A stretch of 64,000 nt of DNA from Delphinapterus leucas. Taxonomy: Eukaryota > Chordata > Mammalia > Artiodactyla > Monodontidae. Below are positions 1-12,185 of this stretch, piece after piece. Position 1 is the stretch's first letter, and every line of letters begins with the position of its first letter. The stretch covers positions 81,977,665-82,041,664 of the forward strand of contig NW_022098066.1 of the NCBI RefSeq assembly GCF_002288925.2, in the 5' to 3' direction. The translations under genes were made by a program, and so were the position numbers. Under the pieces are notes generated by a model, which was not told the DNA's origin, made no database searches, and saw only the letters and a program-made list of their open reading frames with translations.

Positions 1-159
1 TCTAGTGTGAGGTTCTTGTTCAGCAATGTTGGTGAGTGTTCTGTCCCACACATTCTCTAGGGAGCCAGGATGATGGGGGCTCTACCATTGTCAGCACAGG
101 GCTTCCAAGACCTCTCTGGGTACCACCATTAGCTGGCAGATGAGTAAGAGAGAGAAATT

Positions 160-1295
160 CAAGTGAGGGTTTCATAAAATAGAATTCACCCATTATAATG
201 GTACAGTTTGATGAACTTTTGGTAATTGTGTACAGTTGTATATCCACTGTGACAATCATAATATAGACATTTTCAATATCTTAAAATGTTCCTGATGCCT
301 CTTTACATCTGATCCCTTCTCCCAACCCTTAGCCCCCAGGCAACTCTCTGTCAATATAGATCAGTTTTGCCTGTTCTTGAATTCTACATACTAAATGAAA
401 TACAGTATGTATTCTTTTGTGTCATGCTTCCTTTGCTCAGTATAATTCATGTTGATGATTGTATTAGTAGTTCATTTCTTTCTATTGCTGAGGAGTATTT
501 CATTGCATGGATATACCACAATTTGTTAATCCATTCACCAGTTGATGGACATCTGGATGGGTTCCAAGTTTTAGTTATTATGAATAGTTCTGCTATGGTT
601 TGCAGATGTATGTCTTGTGTGTTCATTTCTCTTGTGTAAATACCTAGGAGTTTGATTAGTGGGTCATAAGGTAAGTGTATGCTCAATTTTATACTGTTTA
701 CTAAAATGACTGTACCATCTTTCATTCTCACCAGTAATGTCTGAGAGTTCCAGTTGACCCAGGTCCTCATCAATACTTGGAACTGTCAGTATTTTTAATT
801 TTAGCCATTCTAGTGGGTATGTAATAGAATCTGGGTTTTCACTTGCATGGTCCTAACAACTAGTGATGTTGAGCATCTTTTCATGTGCTTATTGGCTATT
901 TGCATATTTTATTTTGTGAAGTATCTGTTCAAATCTTTTGCGTATTAAAAAAATCAGGTTGGGGGCTTCCCTGGTGGCGCAGTGGTTGAGTCCACCTGCC
1001 AAAGCAGGGGACATGGGTTCGTGCCCCGGTCCGGGAAGATCCCACATGCCGCGGAGCAGCTGTGCCCGTGAGCCATGGCTGCTGAGCCTGCGCGTCCGGA
1101 GCCTATGCTCTGCTACGGGAGAGGCCACAATGGTGAGAGGCCCGCGTACCGCACAAAAAAAAAAAAAAAAATCAGGTTGTCTTCTTATTATGAGTTGTAA
1201 GAGTTCTTTGTATATTCTAGATACAAGCAAAGAGTATACTACTCATTATCTAGTACTTTCCAATACCATGAGACAGCTGATTTTTGCATTATTTT
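160..1295 (-). repeat. Old L1 (L1M-type) LINE fragment, interrupted by a SINE
   Basis: Read on the minus strand, about 447-773 gives a decayed match to the C-terminal end of L1 ORF2p, including the recognisable run TGEWINKLWYIHAMKYSSAI. The flank at 160-360 resembles the 3' UTR of old L1 elements. The homology continues past the SINE at 962-1164 to about 1295. Many substitutions and no long open frame indicate an old, inactive copy. Confidence 0.7.
962..1164 (+). mobile_element. CHR-type tRNA-derived SINE with target-site duplication
   Basis: This is a near full-length cetacean SINE. It has the tRNA-like head with an A-box-like GTGGCGCAGTGG and a B-box-like GGTTCGTGCC, then the body, ending CGCGTACCGCAC and an A run. 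An approximately 11-15 bp duplication (core AAATCAGGTTG) lies directly before 962 and again at about 1165-1179. It was inserted into the older L1 fragment. Confidence 0.9.
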
Positions 1296-1639
1296 CAGAT
1301 CTGATAGTTGTTTCTGTGGGGGAATTGGTCCTGTAGCATCTTGCTCACTCATTATGGGAAGCAGAAACTATGAAGGAGGTTTTAAGGGCCAGGACTGGAA
1401 TTGGTTTTCATCAATTTTGCTTACATTCTGTTGCTAGAATTCAATCATGTGATACCAGCTAACTCTAAGAAGGCTGGAAATATGGTCTATGTGTGTGTCC
1501 GTAAGGTAGTGTGCCCTAGAGAAGAACAGAATCGATGGTTAGCTAGCAGTATCTGCTGTGGTGGACTTAGAAGGCACACATGGTAGCAGAAGTTCTGGCC
1601 CAGGAGCATGGTAAGTCTGTTTCTAGATCCCTTCCACAA

Positions 1640-1735
1640 CAATAGTTATGCAGTACTTACTGTATGCTACAATATGAGACTAATGTTATTGAGCGCTTAC
1701 TACGTGCCATGCAAATACAGACCTTCTGTAAATAA
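1640..1735 (-). repeat. MIR fragment
   Basis: The stretch resembles the antisense of a MIR 3' half, with TTATTGAGCGCTTACTACG. The match is short, so the boundaries are approximate. Confidence 0.5.
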
Positions 1736-2289
1736 ATGTTCCTTAACTATTGAATGGACCTAACTTCCTGGGGTGGCCTGAGGAAGACTCCCCGTACCTT
1801 TCATTGCTACTGCTGTACCAACCATGGTGTGTTTAATGATGCGTCCCAATCTTGCCAGCCACAGCAGGAGCAAAGTTGTGAGTAATGAGGATGGATGCCA
1901 ACCACTCCCAGTTCCCCTGAGGGAAAGGATCACTGGAGAAACAGAGCATTATTAATAGCCCCAAACTTCAACAAGCCAGTTTTTCCATTCTCTGGATAAT
2001 TATTTGTGGAGATCTGTTGACCCTTAAGGGTTTGGGTAAGATCCCAATTTACAAGCTGTCCCTTTGCTCTCTGCTATGTTTCTGCACCAAACTTATCACT
2101 ATGCACAGCATTTCATGCCAGAGAAGTTCACAGAACTATGTTTATGATCTTTCAGTGAATTTCCTGCCTCGCTACATGGTTTTGCCAGATTTACTTGAAA
2201 TAGTGCTTTGATTGTCCAAATGGATTGGAAATGCTGCCTATGTTATCATCATCTCTCTAACCAAAGCATCTAGACACAAAATATATATT

Positions 2290-2560
2290 ATAATAATAAT
2301 AGCTAGCACTTGGTGGTCACTGTTGCTCACAAACTGCTTCCATATACGTTATCCTATTTGGTCCACCCCTACCACATAAGTCATTTGGATGTCAGTGGTA
2401 AAGCTACTTCACTCATTCACAGGCTTAATACCATAAAATGTTCACATTTTATCTTTATCTTTTTCTTCATCATACTCTCATGTTACAAGATTATAGACAA
2501 TGAAAAGGTCCAAAGACATTCAGTAGGAGGTCCAGGAAGAGAGTAAAAACACCAGACAAT
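2290..2560 (-). repeat. MIR-like fragment
   Basis: It contains ATAATAATAGCTAGCACTT followed by degraded MIR antisense sequence. Identification rests on this opening motif only. Confidence 0.4.
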
Positions 2561-2644
2561 ACAAGTAGGGTCAAAGACTCCACGGTATTTTATAACTGAA
2601 TGCTGTCAACACCTCCACACCTAGAATCTGTCATACGTACATAC

Positions 2645-2646
2645 CT

Positions 2647-2678
<32 letters not shown>

Positions 2679-2714
2679 GCATGTATATACATACATACAT
2701 GCATGTATGTATGT
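2645..2714. repeat. Compound microsatellite (CA)n-(TA)n-(CATA)n
   Basis: A run of CA dinucleotides passes into TA dinucleotides and then into CATACATG tetranucleotide repeats. Confidence 0.9.
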
Positions 2715-2739
2715 TCCAGATAAACCCCCCCACCTGAAC

Positions 2740-3200
2740 ACTCTCTATCCCTTCAATGCTTCCCTATCTCTTTGTCGATAACATACACACTCTTTGATTG
2801 CATGGCTCTTCCTGACCTGGCCAATGTCCATTCTCTTGTGTCATTGCTCATCACTACTCCCTCACATCTTACACTATGATATTAACTGCTCTACTTGCAG
2901 TTTCCCTCTGCACAAGGTGTGATTTACTTACTAGGTAGATTGCTCCAGTAATCTTTCAATATTCAGCTCAGTGTCCCTGGCTTTGGGAGCTTCCTCAGCC
3001 CAGCCCCACAGCTCAGACAACCCATCTGATTTCTCAGAGCATATGAGAATACCCTCATCAGTGCTTTCCACACTGCTTGGTAATAGTGTCGCTGATTTAC
3101 CTGACTGTGTGGCCAACACACTGTGAGCTCCTTGAGGATGTAGCGTCTTTTTTATTTGCATAGTTCCTGGCATATTTTAATTGAACCATAAATGTAAATA
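2740..3200 (+). repeat. L2 LINE 3' fragment
   Basis: The sequence shows the typical L2 3' end pattern: GTGAGCTCCTTGAGGATG, then a run ending in AT-rich AATAAA-like tetramers. Length and edges are estimated by eye. Confidence 0.55.
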
Positions 3201-4009
3201 AACAAATACGTAAATGAATAAATCAATATTCACGTCATATGCATCAACTCTTTTGTTTGTTTGACTTGTATTTGAGGTACCTTTTATAACCTTGTACAGA
3301 TGGGCAAAGCAAGAAGAGATATTGGAGTAAAACAGAGATCGATACATAAAATGGCTTCAAGAAAAACAGGTTGAAGGAAATGTTTATAGAATAACAGAAA
3401 ATAATGGTCATCTTTGAACACATTTGCCTTTTTTTGTCAAACATATCCAAAACAATAGTGCCTCTTATTTCTCATCACTGAACAGTAACAACAAGTAACA
3501 GTTGTTTAGGATGTGTATTTTCAAAGCATTTATGCAACCATTTTCTTCAGGACATGTTCACAACAACTCTGTTCTTCACGTGAGGACAGTAAGCTACATC
3601 TGTCAAAGATCCTATAGCCACTATATGACCAAACTGAATGTCTATCAGCTCAGGTCTTTAACTCAATATGGGGTCATTGGGACAGCTTCTGATTATCAGA
3701 TTGCCAATTTATACTTTATCTGCCTATCTAATTTCCCAAGAGGTTGCCTTCTGGGGAACACAGAAACATATGGCTTATCTGCATATATGCATTGCCTAAT
3801 TACTGGTTATACAGATGGTTGAGCAAGTTGCTAATGAAGATATAATCATGGGCTTGATACTAGAATTTACAGTTAGCTTGTCTTTATTTTCCCCCTCTAT
3901 TAACAGCCTGAGTCCTGTGTCAGTCTCTAAATTTAAAACCTCTGCATGATACAGAAAGTTTTTTTATAACCTACTTTTCCAAACTAATCTCTTTTCTTCT
4001 TCAACAATA

Positions 4010-4378
4010 ATGCCTACTACAGCCAGGCCAGGTTCCTTCCCCTTCTCCCCCCACCACTTCCCTATGCACATTGCTCCTTCCATACTTGTGCTTAGAACCC
4101 TCTAGAAAGGCTCACCCTTCTTCACTGCCTGTCCTATCCTATCCTATTCCTTCTTAAAGACCCAGCCCAGCAATTCCATGAAGGCTTCCAGAAATGCTAG
4201 CCTCCGGTGATGTAGTCCTCCTCTGAGCTAACCACCAAACATATGATCCATTCCATTTTCCTGGTATGAAACAATGAAGATAATACTAACATAGTGCCTT
4301 ATGATACAATTTTTGTATCCTCAACATTTACTATGGCTCATAACAAAGCGCTTAATAAATGCTTGTCAAATAAAAGAA
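4010..4378 (+). repeat. L2 LINE 3' fragment
   Basis: It ends with GCGCTTAATAAATGCTTG, the hallmark of the L2 3' end, preceded by pyrimidine-rich sequence typical of L2. A cetacean SINE sits just downstream. Confidence 0.6.
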
Positions 4379-4414
4379 TAGGGGTTATGCTTTCATTTAA
4401 ATCTTCTAATGCCA

Positions 4415-4667
4415 GGGACTTCCCTGGTGGTCCAGTGGATAAGATTCCATGCTCCCAATGCAGGAGACCTGGATTCAACCCCTGGTCAGGGAACTAGATC
4501 CCACATGCATGCCACACTGAGAGTTTGCATGCCACAACTAAGAGTCCGCATGCCACAGCTAAGAAGTCTGCATGCCACAACTAAAGATCCTGCATGCTGC
4601 AATGAAGATCCCGCATGCCGCAACTAAGACCCAGTGCCACCAAAATAAATAAATAAATATTAAAGAA
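4415..4667 (+). mobile_element. Cetartiodactyl tRNA-derived SINE with expanded internal repeat
   Basis: The head GGGACTTCCCTGGTGGTCCA identifies a CHR-type SINE. The body holds about six imperfect 20-21 bp units that each start GCATGCC or GCATGC (4505-4625), then an (AAAT)n tail. A degraded duplication (AAATCT..CTAATG) flanks it. Confidence 0.85.
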
Positions 4668-4954
4668 AAGAAATCTAATGTCAGAGTCAGTTTGAACTGT
4701 CAGTAAGAACTGTTTTAGGGCCGTCACAGTTCCTGAGCCATGAGCCTGTAATGCCTAAAGGATGAAGTGGTCTTGCTCTTAATTAAAAGTGGACCAATGA
4801 TACAAGTACTCTAATTTACGATTTTGATGGTGGAGCTCCATTCTCAGGTTATTCTCAGAACTTCCCATGCCTTTCCCTAAACTTAGACCCTTCCTTTCCA
4901 CATCTGATTCCCCAGACAGAATGTAAAGTCCTTTGGGAAGAGAGCATGGGTTTG

Positions 4955-5086
4955 TTTCTTTTTTCTTTTTTCTTTTTGGCCATGCTGTGCTGCATGTGGG
5001 ATCTTAATTCCCCGACCAGAGATTGAACCCGTGCCCCCGGCATTGAGAGTGTGGAGTCTTAACCACTGGACAGCCAAGGAAGTCCC
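4955..5086 (-). mobile_element. Cetartiodactyl tRNA-derived SINE, short copy
   Basis: On the minus strand it reads from a GGGACTTCC-type head at 5086 to a TTCTTTTTT (A-rich on the minus strand) tail at about 4955. It is about 130 bp and lacks the longer body of other copies. Confidence 0.8.
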
Positions 5087-5204
5087 ATACATGTATTTTA
5101 TTTATTCTTGGAGTCTTCCATATTGTCTAACTTGCATAGCACTTTGTACAGAATACGTGCGTAAGCAGTGTTTTTTAATTAAATAAATGGCATAGTATTA
5201 TGCA

Positions 5205-5305
5205 CAGCAGCATGATGTAGTGGGTATAGATTGACCTTGATGTCAAAAGACCTGCACTCAAGTCCCTGGTCTGCCACTCCCTGACTTTGGGCAAGTTGTG
5301 CAGCA
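5205..5305 (+). repeat. MIR fragment
   Basis: It carries the sense-orientation MIR core, with TGACTTTGGGCAAGTTGTGC after CACTCCC. Confidence 0.6.
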
Positions 5306-5309
5306 TCAT

Positions 5310-6790
5310 TGTATATACCCATATAATTAGCATTTCCTTTGTGTAGATCCAGATGGTGTCATTTTCCTTCCGCCTGAAGGACTTCCTTTTACATTTCTTA
5401 GAGTGGAAGTTTGCTGATGATTAATTTTTCAACTTTTGTATGTCTGAAAATGTTGCCTTCATTTTTGAAAGATGCTTTTGCTGGCCTTAAAATTCTAGGT
5501 AGATAGATTTTTTTTCCCCTTTCAGTACTTTAAAGATGCTGTTTTACTTTCTTCTGGCCTGCATTAATGAAAAGTCTGCCATAATTCTTATCTTCGTTCC
5601 TCTGTATATAACATCATGTGTTTTTGCCCCCTCTGCCTGCTTTTAAGATTTTCCCTTTGTCATTTTTTTTTAATATATAAATTTATTTACTTTTGGCTGT
5701 GTTGAGTCTTCGTTGCTTCACGTAGGCTTTCTCTAGTTGTGGCGAACGGGGGTTACTCTTTGTTGCAGTGGGCAGGCTTTTCATCTTGCTGGCTTCTCTT
5801 GTTGTGGAGCATGGGCTCTAGGCACACGGGCTTCAGTAGTTGTGGCACATGGGCTTCAGTAGTTGTGGCTCGCAGCCTCTAGAGCACAAGCTCAGTAGTT
5901 GTGGTGCACAGGCTTAGTTGCTCCGCGGCATGTGGGATCTTCCCGGACCAGGGCTCGAACCCGTGTCCCCTGCATTGGCAGGCGGATTCTTAACCACTGC
6001 ACCACCAGGGAAGTCCCCTTTGTCAGTTTTTTTTCAACTTAGTTGTGTGAGAGTTGGTGTAATTTTCTTCATATATCTTGTGCTTGGGGTTCAGTGAGCT
6101 TCTGAGTGTGTTGATTTATAGTTTAATCAAACTTGGAAAATTTTTTGGCCATTGTTACTTCAAGTGTTTTTTCTTCCCCCTGACCCCTCACCTCCCCTTT
6201 GGGGACTTCAGTAACATTTATATTAGACCACTTGAAGTTTTCTAACTACTCACTATTAATGTTTTCCCAGTCATAGTATCCTGTGTAGTAGTTCATTTTG
6301 AGCAGTTTATATTGATGTGTCTTCAAATTTACCAGTCTTTTCTTCTATAATGTCTAGTCTGCTGTTAATTCCATCCTGAGACTTTCTATCTCAAACATTG
6401 TAGTTTCCATCTCTGGAAATTTGATTTGACTCTTTTTATATCATCCATGTATATACTTCACATGTTCAATCTTTCCTTTAGTTTTTTGAATATATTGTAT
6501 ACAGTTATCATACTTGTTTTTATGTCCTTGCCTTTTAATTCTATCATCTGTGTCAAGTTCTGGGTTGTTGCCATTGACTGATTTTTCTCCTCATTATGAG
6601 TAACATGTTCCTCTTTCTTTGCTTGGTAATTTTAATTGAATTCTATACATTGCAAACTTCACCATCTTGCATGCTGACTATTATTGTGTTTCTATATATA
6701 TTCTCAAGTTGTTCTGGGAAGTGGTTAAATTAATTGGGAACAGTTTGTTCCTTTCAGATATTTCTTTTAATCTTTGTTAGGCAAGACCAA
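5310..6790. repeat. Old interspersed repeat, probably LINE-derived, hosting a SINE
   Basis: AT-rich sequence on both sides of the SINE at 5663-6015 looks like one old repeat. I associate its phrasing with old L1-type 3' regions but cannot assign a family without a search. No open frame is preserved. Confidence 0.35.
5663..6015 (-). mobile_element. Long cetartiodactyl tRNA-derived SINE
   Basis: The minus-strand head GGGACTTCCCTGGTGGTGCA is at about 6017 and the copy runs about 350 bp to a T-rich (A-rich on the minus strand) end near 5663. CCCTTTGTCA at 5653-5662 recurs at 6016-6025 as a target-site duplication. The body contains repeated AGTAGTTGTGG units. Confidence 0.85.
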
Positions 6791-7749
6791 AACAATGCTT
6801 AGTCTAGGGCTAATTTTTCCCTACTATTGAAGCAAGAAATGGGGAGTATGCAATCTGGAAGAATAATAAAATCAAATAAAATTAGAAGGGCCTGGAAAAA
6901 AGAAAGATTAATGCCTTGCAGTACAGTCAGCGTAAACTGCATAAAGGGAGACTTTGAATTTGTAACTCATATTATCCATGTATATTTGATTCTGAAATCT
7001 GCTGTGTACTGAGCTGTGGAAGTATGGACTCTTGGGCTTGAAGTATATGTTGAGGAAGCCTGACATTGGAGCCCAGGTTTTGGGGGGGAAATGCTAAGGT
7101 TTTGGACGGTGCTATGGACTGAATATTTATGTCCCCAACAAATTTGTGTGATTATTTGATTAATGCTTGTCACTTCCACTAGAAGTAAATTCCATGAAAG
7201 CTAGGGCCGTACAACTGCCAGATATGTTGTAGTTACTCAGTTATACAGTGTGTATGGAAAGAATGAATCAGGAGTGGGGGTAATGCATCCCTCCCCTCTC
7301 CTACCTCTGTCACCTGAGTGCACGGGAGCTCCATTTCCCTGTGATTCAGGATCACCTCCTTTAAATAGCTCCTTCAGATTTGCCTATAGTGCCACACTCC
7401 AATGGTTCAAAAGCCAGCTTTTTGAACTGGTTGGGGGATGATCAGCCCTTCATTTCTTTTCTCTTTCATCTCTGGCCTCAGGTACCCTTAATCAGCTAAT
7501 CGCCCCAGGAAATAGATGATTAAGGAATGGGAAGGGAAAGGTGAGGAGAGTTCTCTGGTCCTATCCATCCTGTCTCACTTTAGGCTTAACTAGAACTACC
7601 TAGGATGTTTTGTTTGTTTTTGTGGAAATTCCCTGGTTATTTAGAGGCAAGGGGGCAGGGAGACAATTAATGTTCCATCTACCTTTCTTATCTTTTAGAA
7701 TTTCATTTTGTTTCTTTTAGAAAATTTTGTTTTTTCATTTTGCATGGTT

Positions 7750-8235
7750 TCCAAGTATATCAGACTTCTGTTGTTGCTGTAACAAATTGTCACACATTTG
7801 GTGGCTTAAAACAACACACATTCATTCTCCTAGAGTTCTAGAGTTCAGAATTCTGAAATCAGTTTCACTGGGCCAAAGTCAAGGTGTCAGCAGGGCTGGT
7901 TCCTTCTGGAGGCTCTAGGGAGAATCTGTTTCCTTGCCTCTTCTAGTTTCTAGAGGCCACTTACATTCCTGGCTTGTCTCTTCCTCCATTTTCAAAGCAC
8001 ATCACTCCAATCTCTGCTTCTACCATCACATGGTTTCTCTCTCCCTCTGACTCTTCCTGGTTCCCTCTTATGAGGACCCTTGTGATCCATCCACTCAGAT
8101 AACCCAGGATCATCTCCCTGCCTCAGACTCCTTAACCTAATTATGTCTGCAAAGTCCCTTTTGCCATATGAGGTAACATTCACGGGTTCTGGTCTTTAGG
8201 ATGTGGACATCTTGGGGGACCGTTATTCTGCTACC
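7750..8235. repeat. Old interspersed repeat of unassigned family
   Basis: The stretch has the look of a common mammalian repeat (TGTTGTTGCTGTAACAAATT, GTGGCTTAAAACAACACAC, and so on to GGGGGACCGTTATTCTGC). I recognise it as repetitive but cannot name the family from memory; an LTR-type or DNA-transposon origin is possible. Confidence 0.5.
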
Positions 8236-8489
8236 ACACTATGACTCTCATTTCTTGGTAAACACCGGTATCTTGGACAACTTCTCAGGCAACACAGAAT
8301 CCCTGATTTCTGCCTGTAGTCAATAGTTATAACATTCAAGGCTTTTGTGCTGCTGTTTCTAAATTGAATATGGTATTCTAGAAGTGGAAAGATCTTTCGT
8401 TTCATTTTGAAAGATTTAAGGACGGCACAATTAGAAGTTTAACTAGAGATTTAAAGAAATGCTATAATCCCAACTTTACAATTTATTGC

Positions 8490-8685
8490 CCTGTGACTTT
8501 AAGTCATTTTTACTTCTCTAAATTGTAAAGCTGGGAAAAACGCAGCAATGTGTCTCAGATTTATCGTTTATAAAATGAGAATAGAGGTGCCTACTTCATA
8601 GATGTGCTATGAGGATTTACTGAATTATATTTATCTAGCACTTTAAAATGATCCATAAATATTTGTATTATTACTGTGGCTGTTT
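8490..8685 (+). repeat. MIR fragment
   Basis: Sense MIR features include ATAAAATGAGAATAGAGGTG followed by GTGCTATGAGGATTTACTGA and an AT-rich end. Confidence 0.6.
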
Positions 8686-11033
8686 TGCATTTTATTACCA
8701 TGTCTCACTCATGTAGCCTATGGGTTTCTTATGTTAAAGAGAAAACCGCAGGCCCAAAATGATATCAGTGTGTTAAAGCCCATGATACCAAACCTAGACT
8801 TAATATATGACTTAATAACAGTTTCGACCTTCCCTAGAAATGTAATCTTAACCAGCCAGTTTGGGACCAGGTTCTGGTCAGCACCAACGAGGTAATCTGT
8901 CCTGTGGGCCCTCTCCATCTCCCTCTCCCTTCCCCAAGAAGAGGCAATGTATGTGATAAAGATTATTGCTGGTCCCCAAAAGAAGATATCCTGGCCCCAA
9001 ATAAACTTTTCATTTCTTCTGCTAATGACTTCCTTGCCCCACTCTCTTTTCTATGAAAGCCTTCCATCTTGCACCCCTCAGGAGAACCCTTCTAGTTGTT
9101 AGATGGGATATCGCTCATTCGTACATCGTTGAATAAAGGCAATTAGATCTTCAAGTTTATTTGGTTGAATTTTGTTTTTCTAACATTAGCAAGAGGTTCA
9201 TGGAATACTGTAAGCCTTATGAGTAGGCTTCAGGGGCTCAGTAGTCCCCAAAACCATCTGCACAATTTAGGAGGCGAGAGGGTTTGTAGCTTTCATCAGA
9301 TTCTTGTAGAGTTCAGTGACCTAAAGAGGTTTCGAGACATTGCAGTTGAAGGTAAAGAGGGGAGAGCTTGAGATAGCAGAAGGAAGCCCTCTGACTACTA
9401 GACTCCCAAGGTAGTAGCTCAGGTTCATTCTTGGGTCAATAAGTTTAAAATTTTGATTTTATCAGAGCCCCTAGTATTGATCAGAGTTTCAGAGATTCTC
9501 GCTAGCCTAACTCACAAGAGACCAGAGTATAAACCCGAAAGCTCCCGTGTTCGTGAAAGGGGATTGCCTGCCACTAGACTGCCATACCTGTTCCCTTGCG
9601 CCTGTCACTCATAGCGTTCCCCTGGTGACAGGCGCCCTTCACAAAACAGCCTTTTAGCTTCTGCCTCTTTCTCTTTTTGCTACAGGACTCAAAGATGATG
9701 GGATCTGCTGAGAAACAGATCCACCCAGTGGTCCCTTGCTGACATCAGGGTATCTGGAAAGTAAAATAATTACTCAGAAAAATGGTAAGAAAAAAAGTTG
9801 CATAGTCAGCAGGGGTATTTTTATACAGACTATGATACTGTCTGATGAATTCTCTCTGTACCACATCAGAGTACACCTTACTAATGACCTCGGCACTCCT
9901 GTCTGTCACATGCACTGTTTTCCTCTTTTTCTCCTGGAACAGTGCTGGGTAAAAGCCAAGACTTGCCTCGAATCACCCTTTTGAACAAGCAGAACGGCCT
10001 TTCTATTAATATATTCCTTTCAGAAAATTTTTAATACAACTGATTATATTACGAGTTTTTTTCCCCCTTAACGTTCAATTGTATTTGGGTGAGATAGTAT
10101 TCTTCTTGCCTTCATTTGATCTGGTGGTTCCCCAAACTCCTATTTCAGGCATTTACCTTCTCTCAGGATGGTTTACTTTCTCAGGTGATTAAATTCATCC
10201 ATTAGTCATTAATATTAGTTTTACTGACAGAGAGTTGCCTTTTCAGGTTCTGCGTGTACCTTACTGATTGGCTTCACGTGCCAAACAAGGGACCCACTTC
10301 TCTTCTAACCATTATCATTCTTGTGTTTATTGTTATCACGTCATCATCATCAAAACAGCACTGTAAAAAGGGGCTTTTCTGCGTGTTAAAATAGAGTGAT
10401 CATTTTAAAACTTAGGTAATACTTGCCCCTTCTTATTAACTAATCCTTCAATGGTTTCCCATCCTAGCTGGAATAAAATCCAAACTCCTTACCATGGTGT
10501 CGTGGTCAGCGATTGGTATTGCCAGCCTGTCCTCCAGTCCCCACTCCCCTTCTTTTGGTTCAGCACCCTGAATTTTTTAGGGGGACCCACTTTTCTCACA
10601 CTATTAGTGTACACTTCCGATGGAAAAAATCCTCTCCCTAGCTCTGAAGTGGGTGTTTTCTCTAGGACTGGCCAGTCAGCAAGTGTCTTCCGCTGGCCAC
10701 AGTGAATGGTTCAGGGACAGATACATGTTCCAAGTTGGCCCAATGAGGATCAGGTCTGGACATTTTGCAGCAACCATCGGAAGACTAGTGCAGTCTTCCA
10801 GGATGCTAAACTGCTAGAATATACAGCCGAATATTCTGTTCTCCACTCTCTGGTGACATTTATGCCACATCTTGCCTTCCTGGAAATGAAGCAAACCCAG
10901 AGGCAAGCAGAGACAGGAGAGAGACACAGATGACCAGTGACACCATTTGAACTCATTTCTGTCTGCACTTGATCTTTTCAGAGACCTGAGTGATCCCTTT
11001 TTTCCCTCAGGCCAGTTTAAATGGTATTCTTTG

Positions 11034-11157
11034 GAGCTTCCCTGGTGGTGCAGTGGTTGAGAATCCACCTGCCGATGCAGGGGACACGGGTTCGTGCCCC
11101 GGTCACAACAGTGAGAGGCCCGCGTACCGCAAAAAAAAAAAAAAAAAAAAAAAAAAA
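11034..11157 (+). mobile_element. Internally deleted CHR-type SINE
   Basis: Head and tail are those of the CHR SINE, but the copy passes from the B-box region (GTGCCCCGGTC) directly to ACAACAGTGAGAGG and the oligo(A) tail. Roughly 95 bp of body present in the copy at 962-1164 is missing. GGTATTCTTTG at 11023-11033 recurs at 11158-11168 as a clean target-site duplication. Confidence 0.9.
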
Positions 11158-11164
11158 GGTATTC

Positions 11165-11600
11165 TTTGCATCCACAAAAGTCCAGACTATTCCCATGGCC
11201 TGAATGGTCTGGCCCCCTGCCGACCTCCCCACCTTATCTCGGGCCCCATTCCCCCTTATTCTCCCTACATGACAGGTGTTCGGACCTTCTGTCAGTTCCT
11301 AGAAAAAGCCATGCTCTTTCCCACCTGAGTGACTTTGTTCTTACTGTTCTCTTTCCTCTAGATGTTCTCCAGGGCTCTTCCTCCACTTTCAGATCTCAGC
11401 TTCAGTGCTGCCTCCTCAGAGGCTTTCCTGACTGCCCACTATAGACCAAACATGCAGCACACGCTCTCACACACTGGACTGCGAGTTCCCTGAGGGCAGG
11501 GGCCTCGCGTGACTTGCCCAGTATCGTTATCCCAGAGCCTGGCATTGTGCCTGACACACAGTAAGAGCTACCGAAATATTGGTGGGCAAGTGCCCCGAGT
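11165..11600 (+). repeat. L2 LINE fragment
   Basis: The L2 3' pattern is visible: CTCAGAGGCTTTCCTGAC, then GTTCCCTGAGGGCAGGGGCC, then GCCTGGCATTGTGCCTGAC. Confidence 0.65.
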
Positions 11601-11619
11601 GCTCCTTGACTTGTTCTGC

Positions 11620-11985
11620 TTTTCGCTCTGTCTATAATTCTCTTTCCTTATTTCTTTGGATAATTGACTTCTTATTTCAGTCTCAACCCAAATATCATCT
11701 TCTTGGAAAGACCGTGTCTGATCATAACGACTAAAATAGATGTCCCCTCACCCCAATCCTCTATCACATCACTGAGTTTCATATTTTTCATTGTACTTAC
11801 ACCCTGAGATTATCTTTTAAATTTTTTCATCTATTTATTTACTTATTTTCTCTCTTCAACATAAGCTCCGCGAGGGCAGAGGTTGTGTTTGTCTCATTCA
11901 AAGCTTCGTTCCCAGCACCTTCAGCAGTGCCCGGCTTACAGTTTCCCAATAAATACGTATTGACTGACTGAATGAATGAAAGCCA
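11620..11985 (+). repeat. L2 LINE fragment
   Basis: A second L2 3' end carries AAGCTCCGCGAGGGCAGAGG and ends CCAATAAATACGTATTGACT with the GAATGAATGAA tail. Confidence 0.7.
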
Positions 11986-11994
11986 AGCAGTCAT

Positions 11995-12185
11995 TTGCGC
12001 GCTCTGCCTTATTTAATCCTCACGACAATCTTGTGAAATAAGCACTAGCCCAGTGCTAGTCTCATATTACAGAGAAGAAAACTAAGTCTTACAGAGGCAA
12101 TGTCATTTGCCCATAGTCACATAATCAGTAATTTGAGAAGCTGGAATTCAAATCCAGATGTGCATATTCTACAGATGACAATTCA
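11995..12185 (-). repeat. MIR fragment
   Basis: Antisense MIR core with ACAGAGGCAATGTCATTTGC and CATAGTCACATAATCAGTAA. Confidence 0.65.

Noticed and set aside
962..1164. tRNA gene suggested by A-box- and B-box-like sequences
   Set aside because: The promoter-like boxes belong to the tRNA-derived head of a SINE, with an oligo(A) tail and target-site duplication. The same applies to all other copies in the window.
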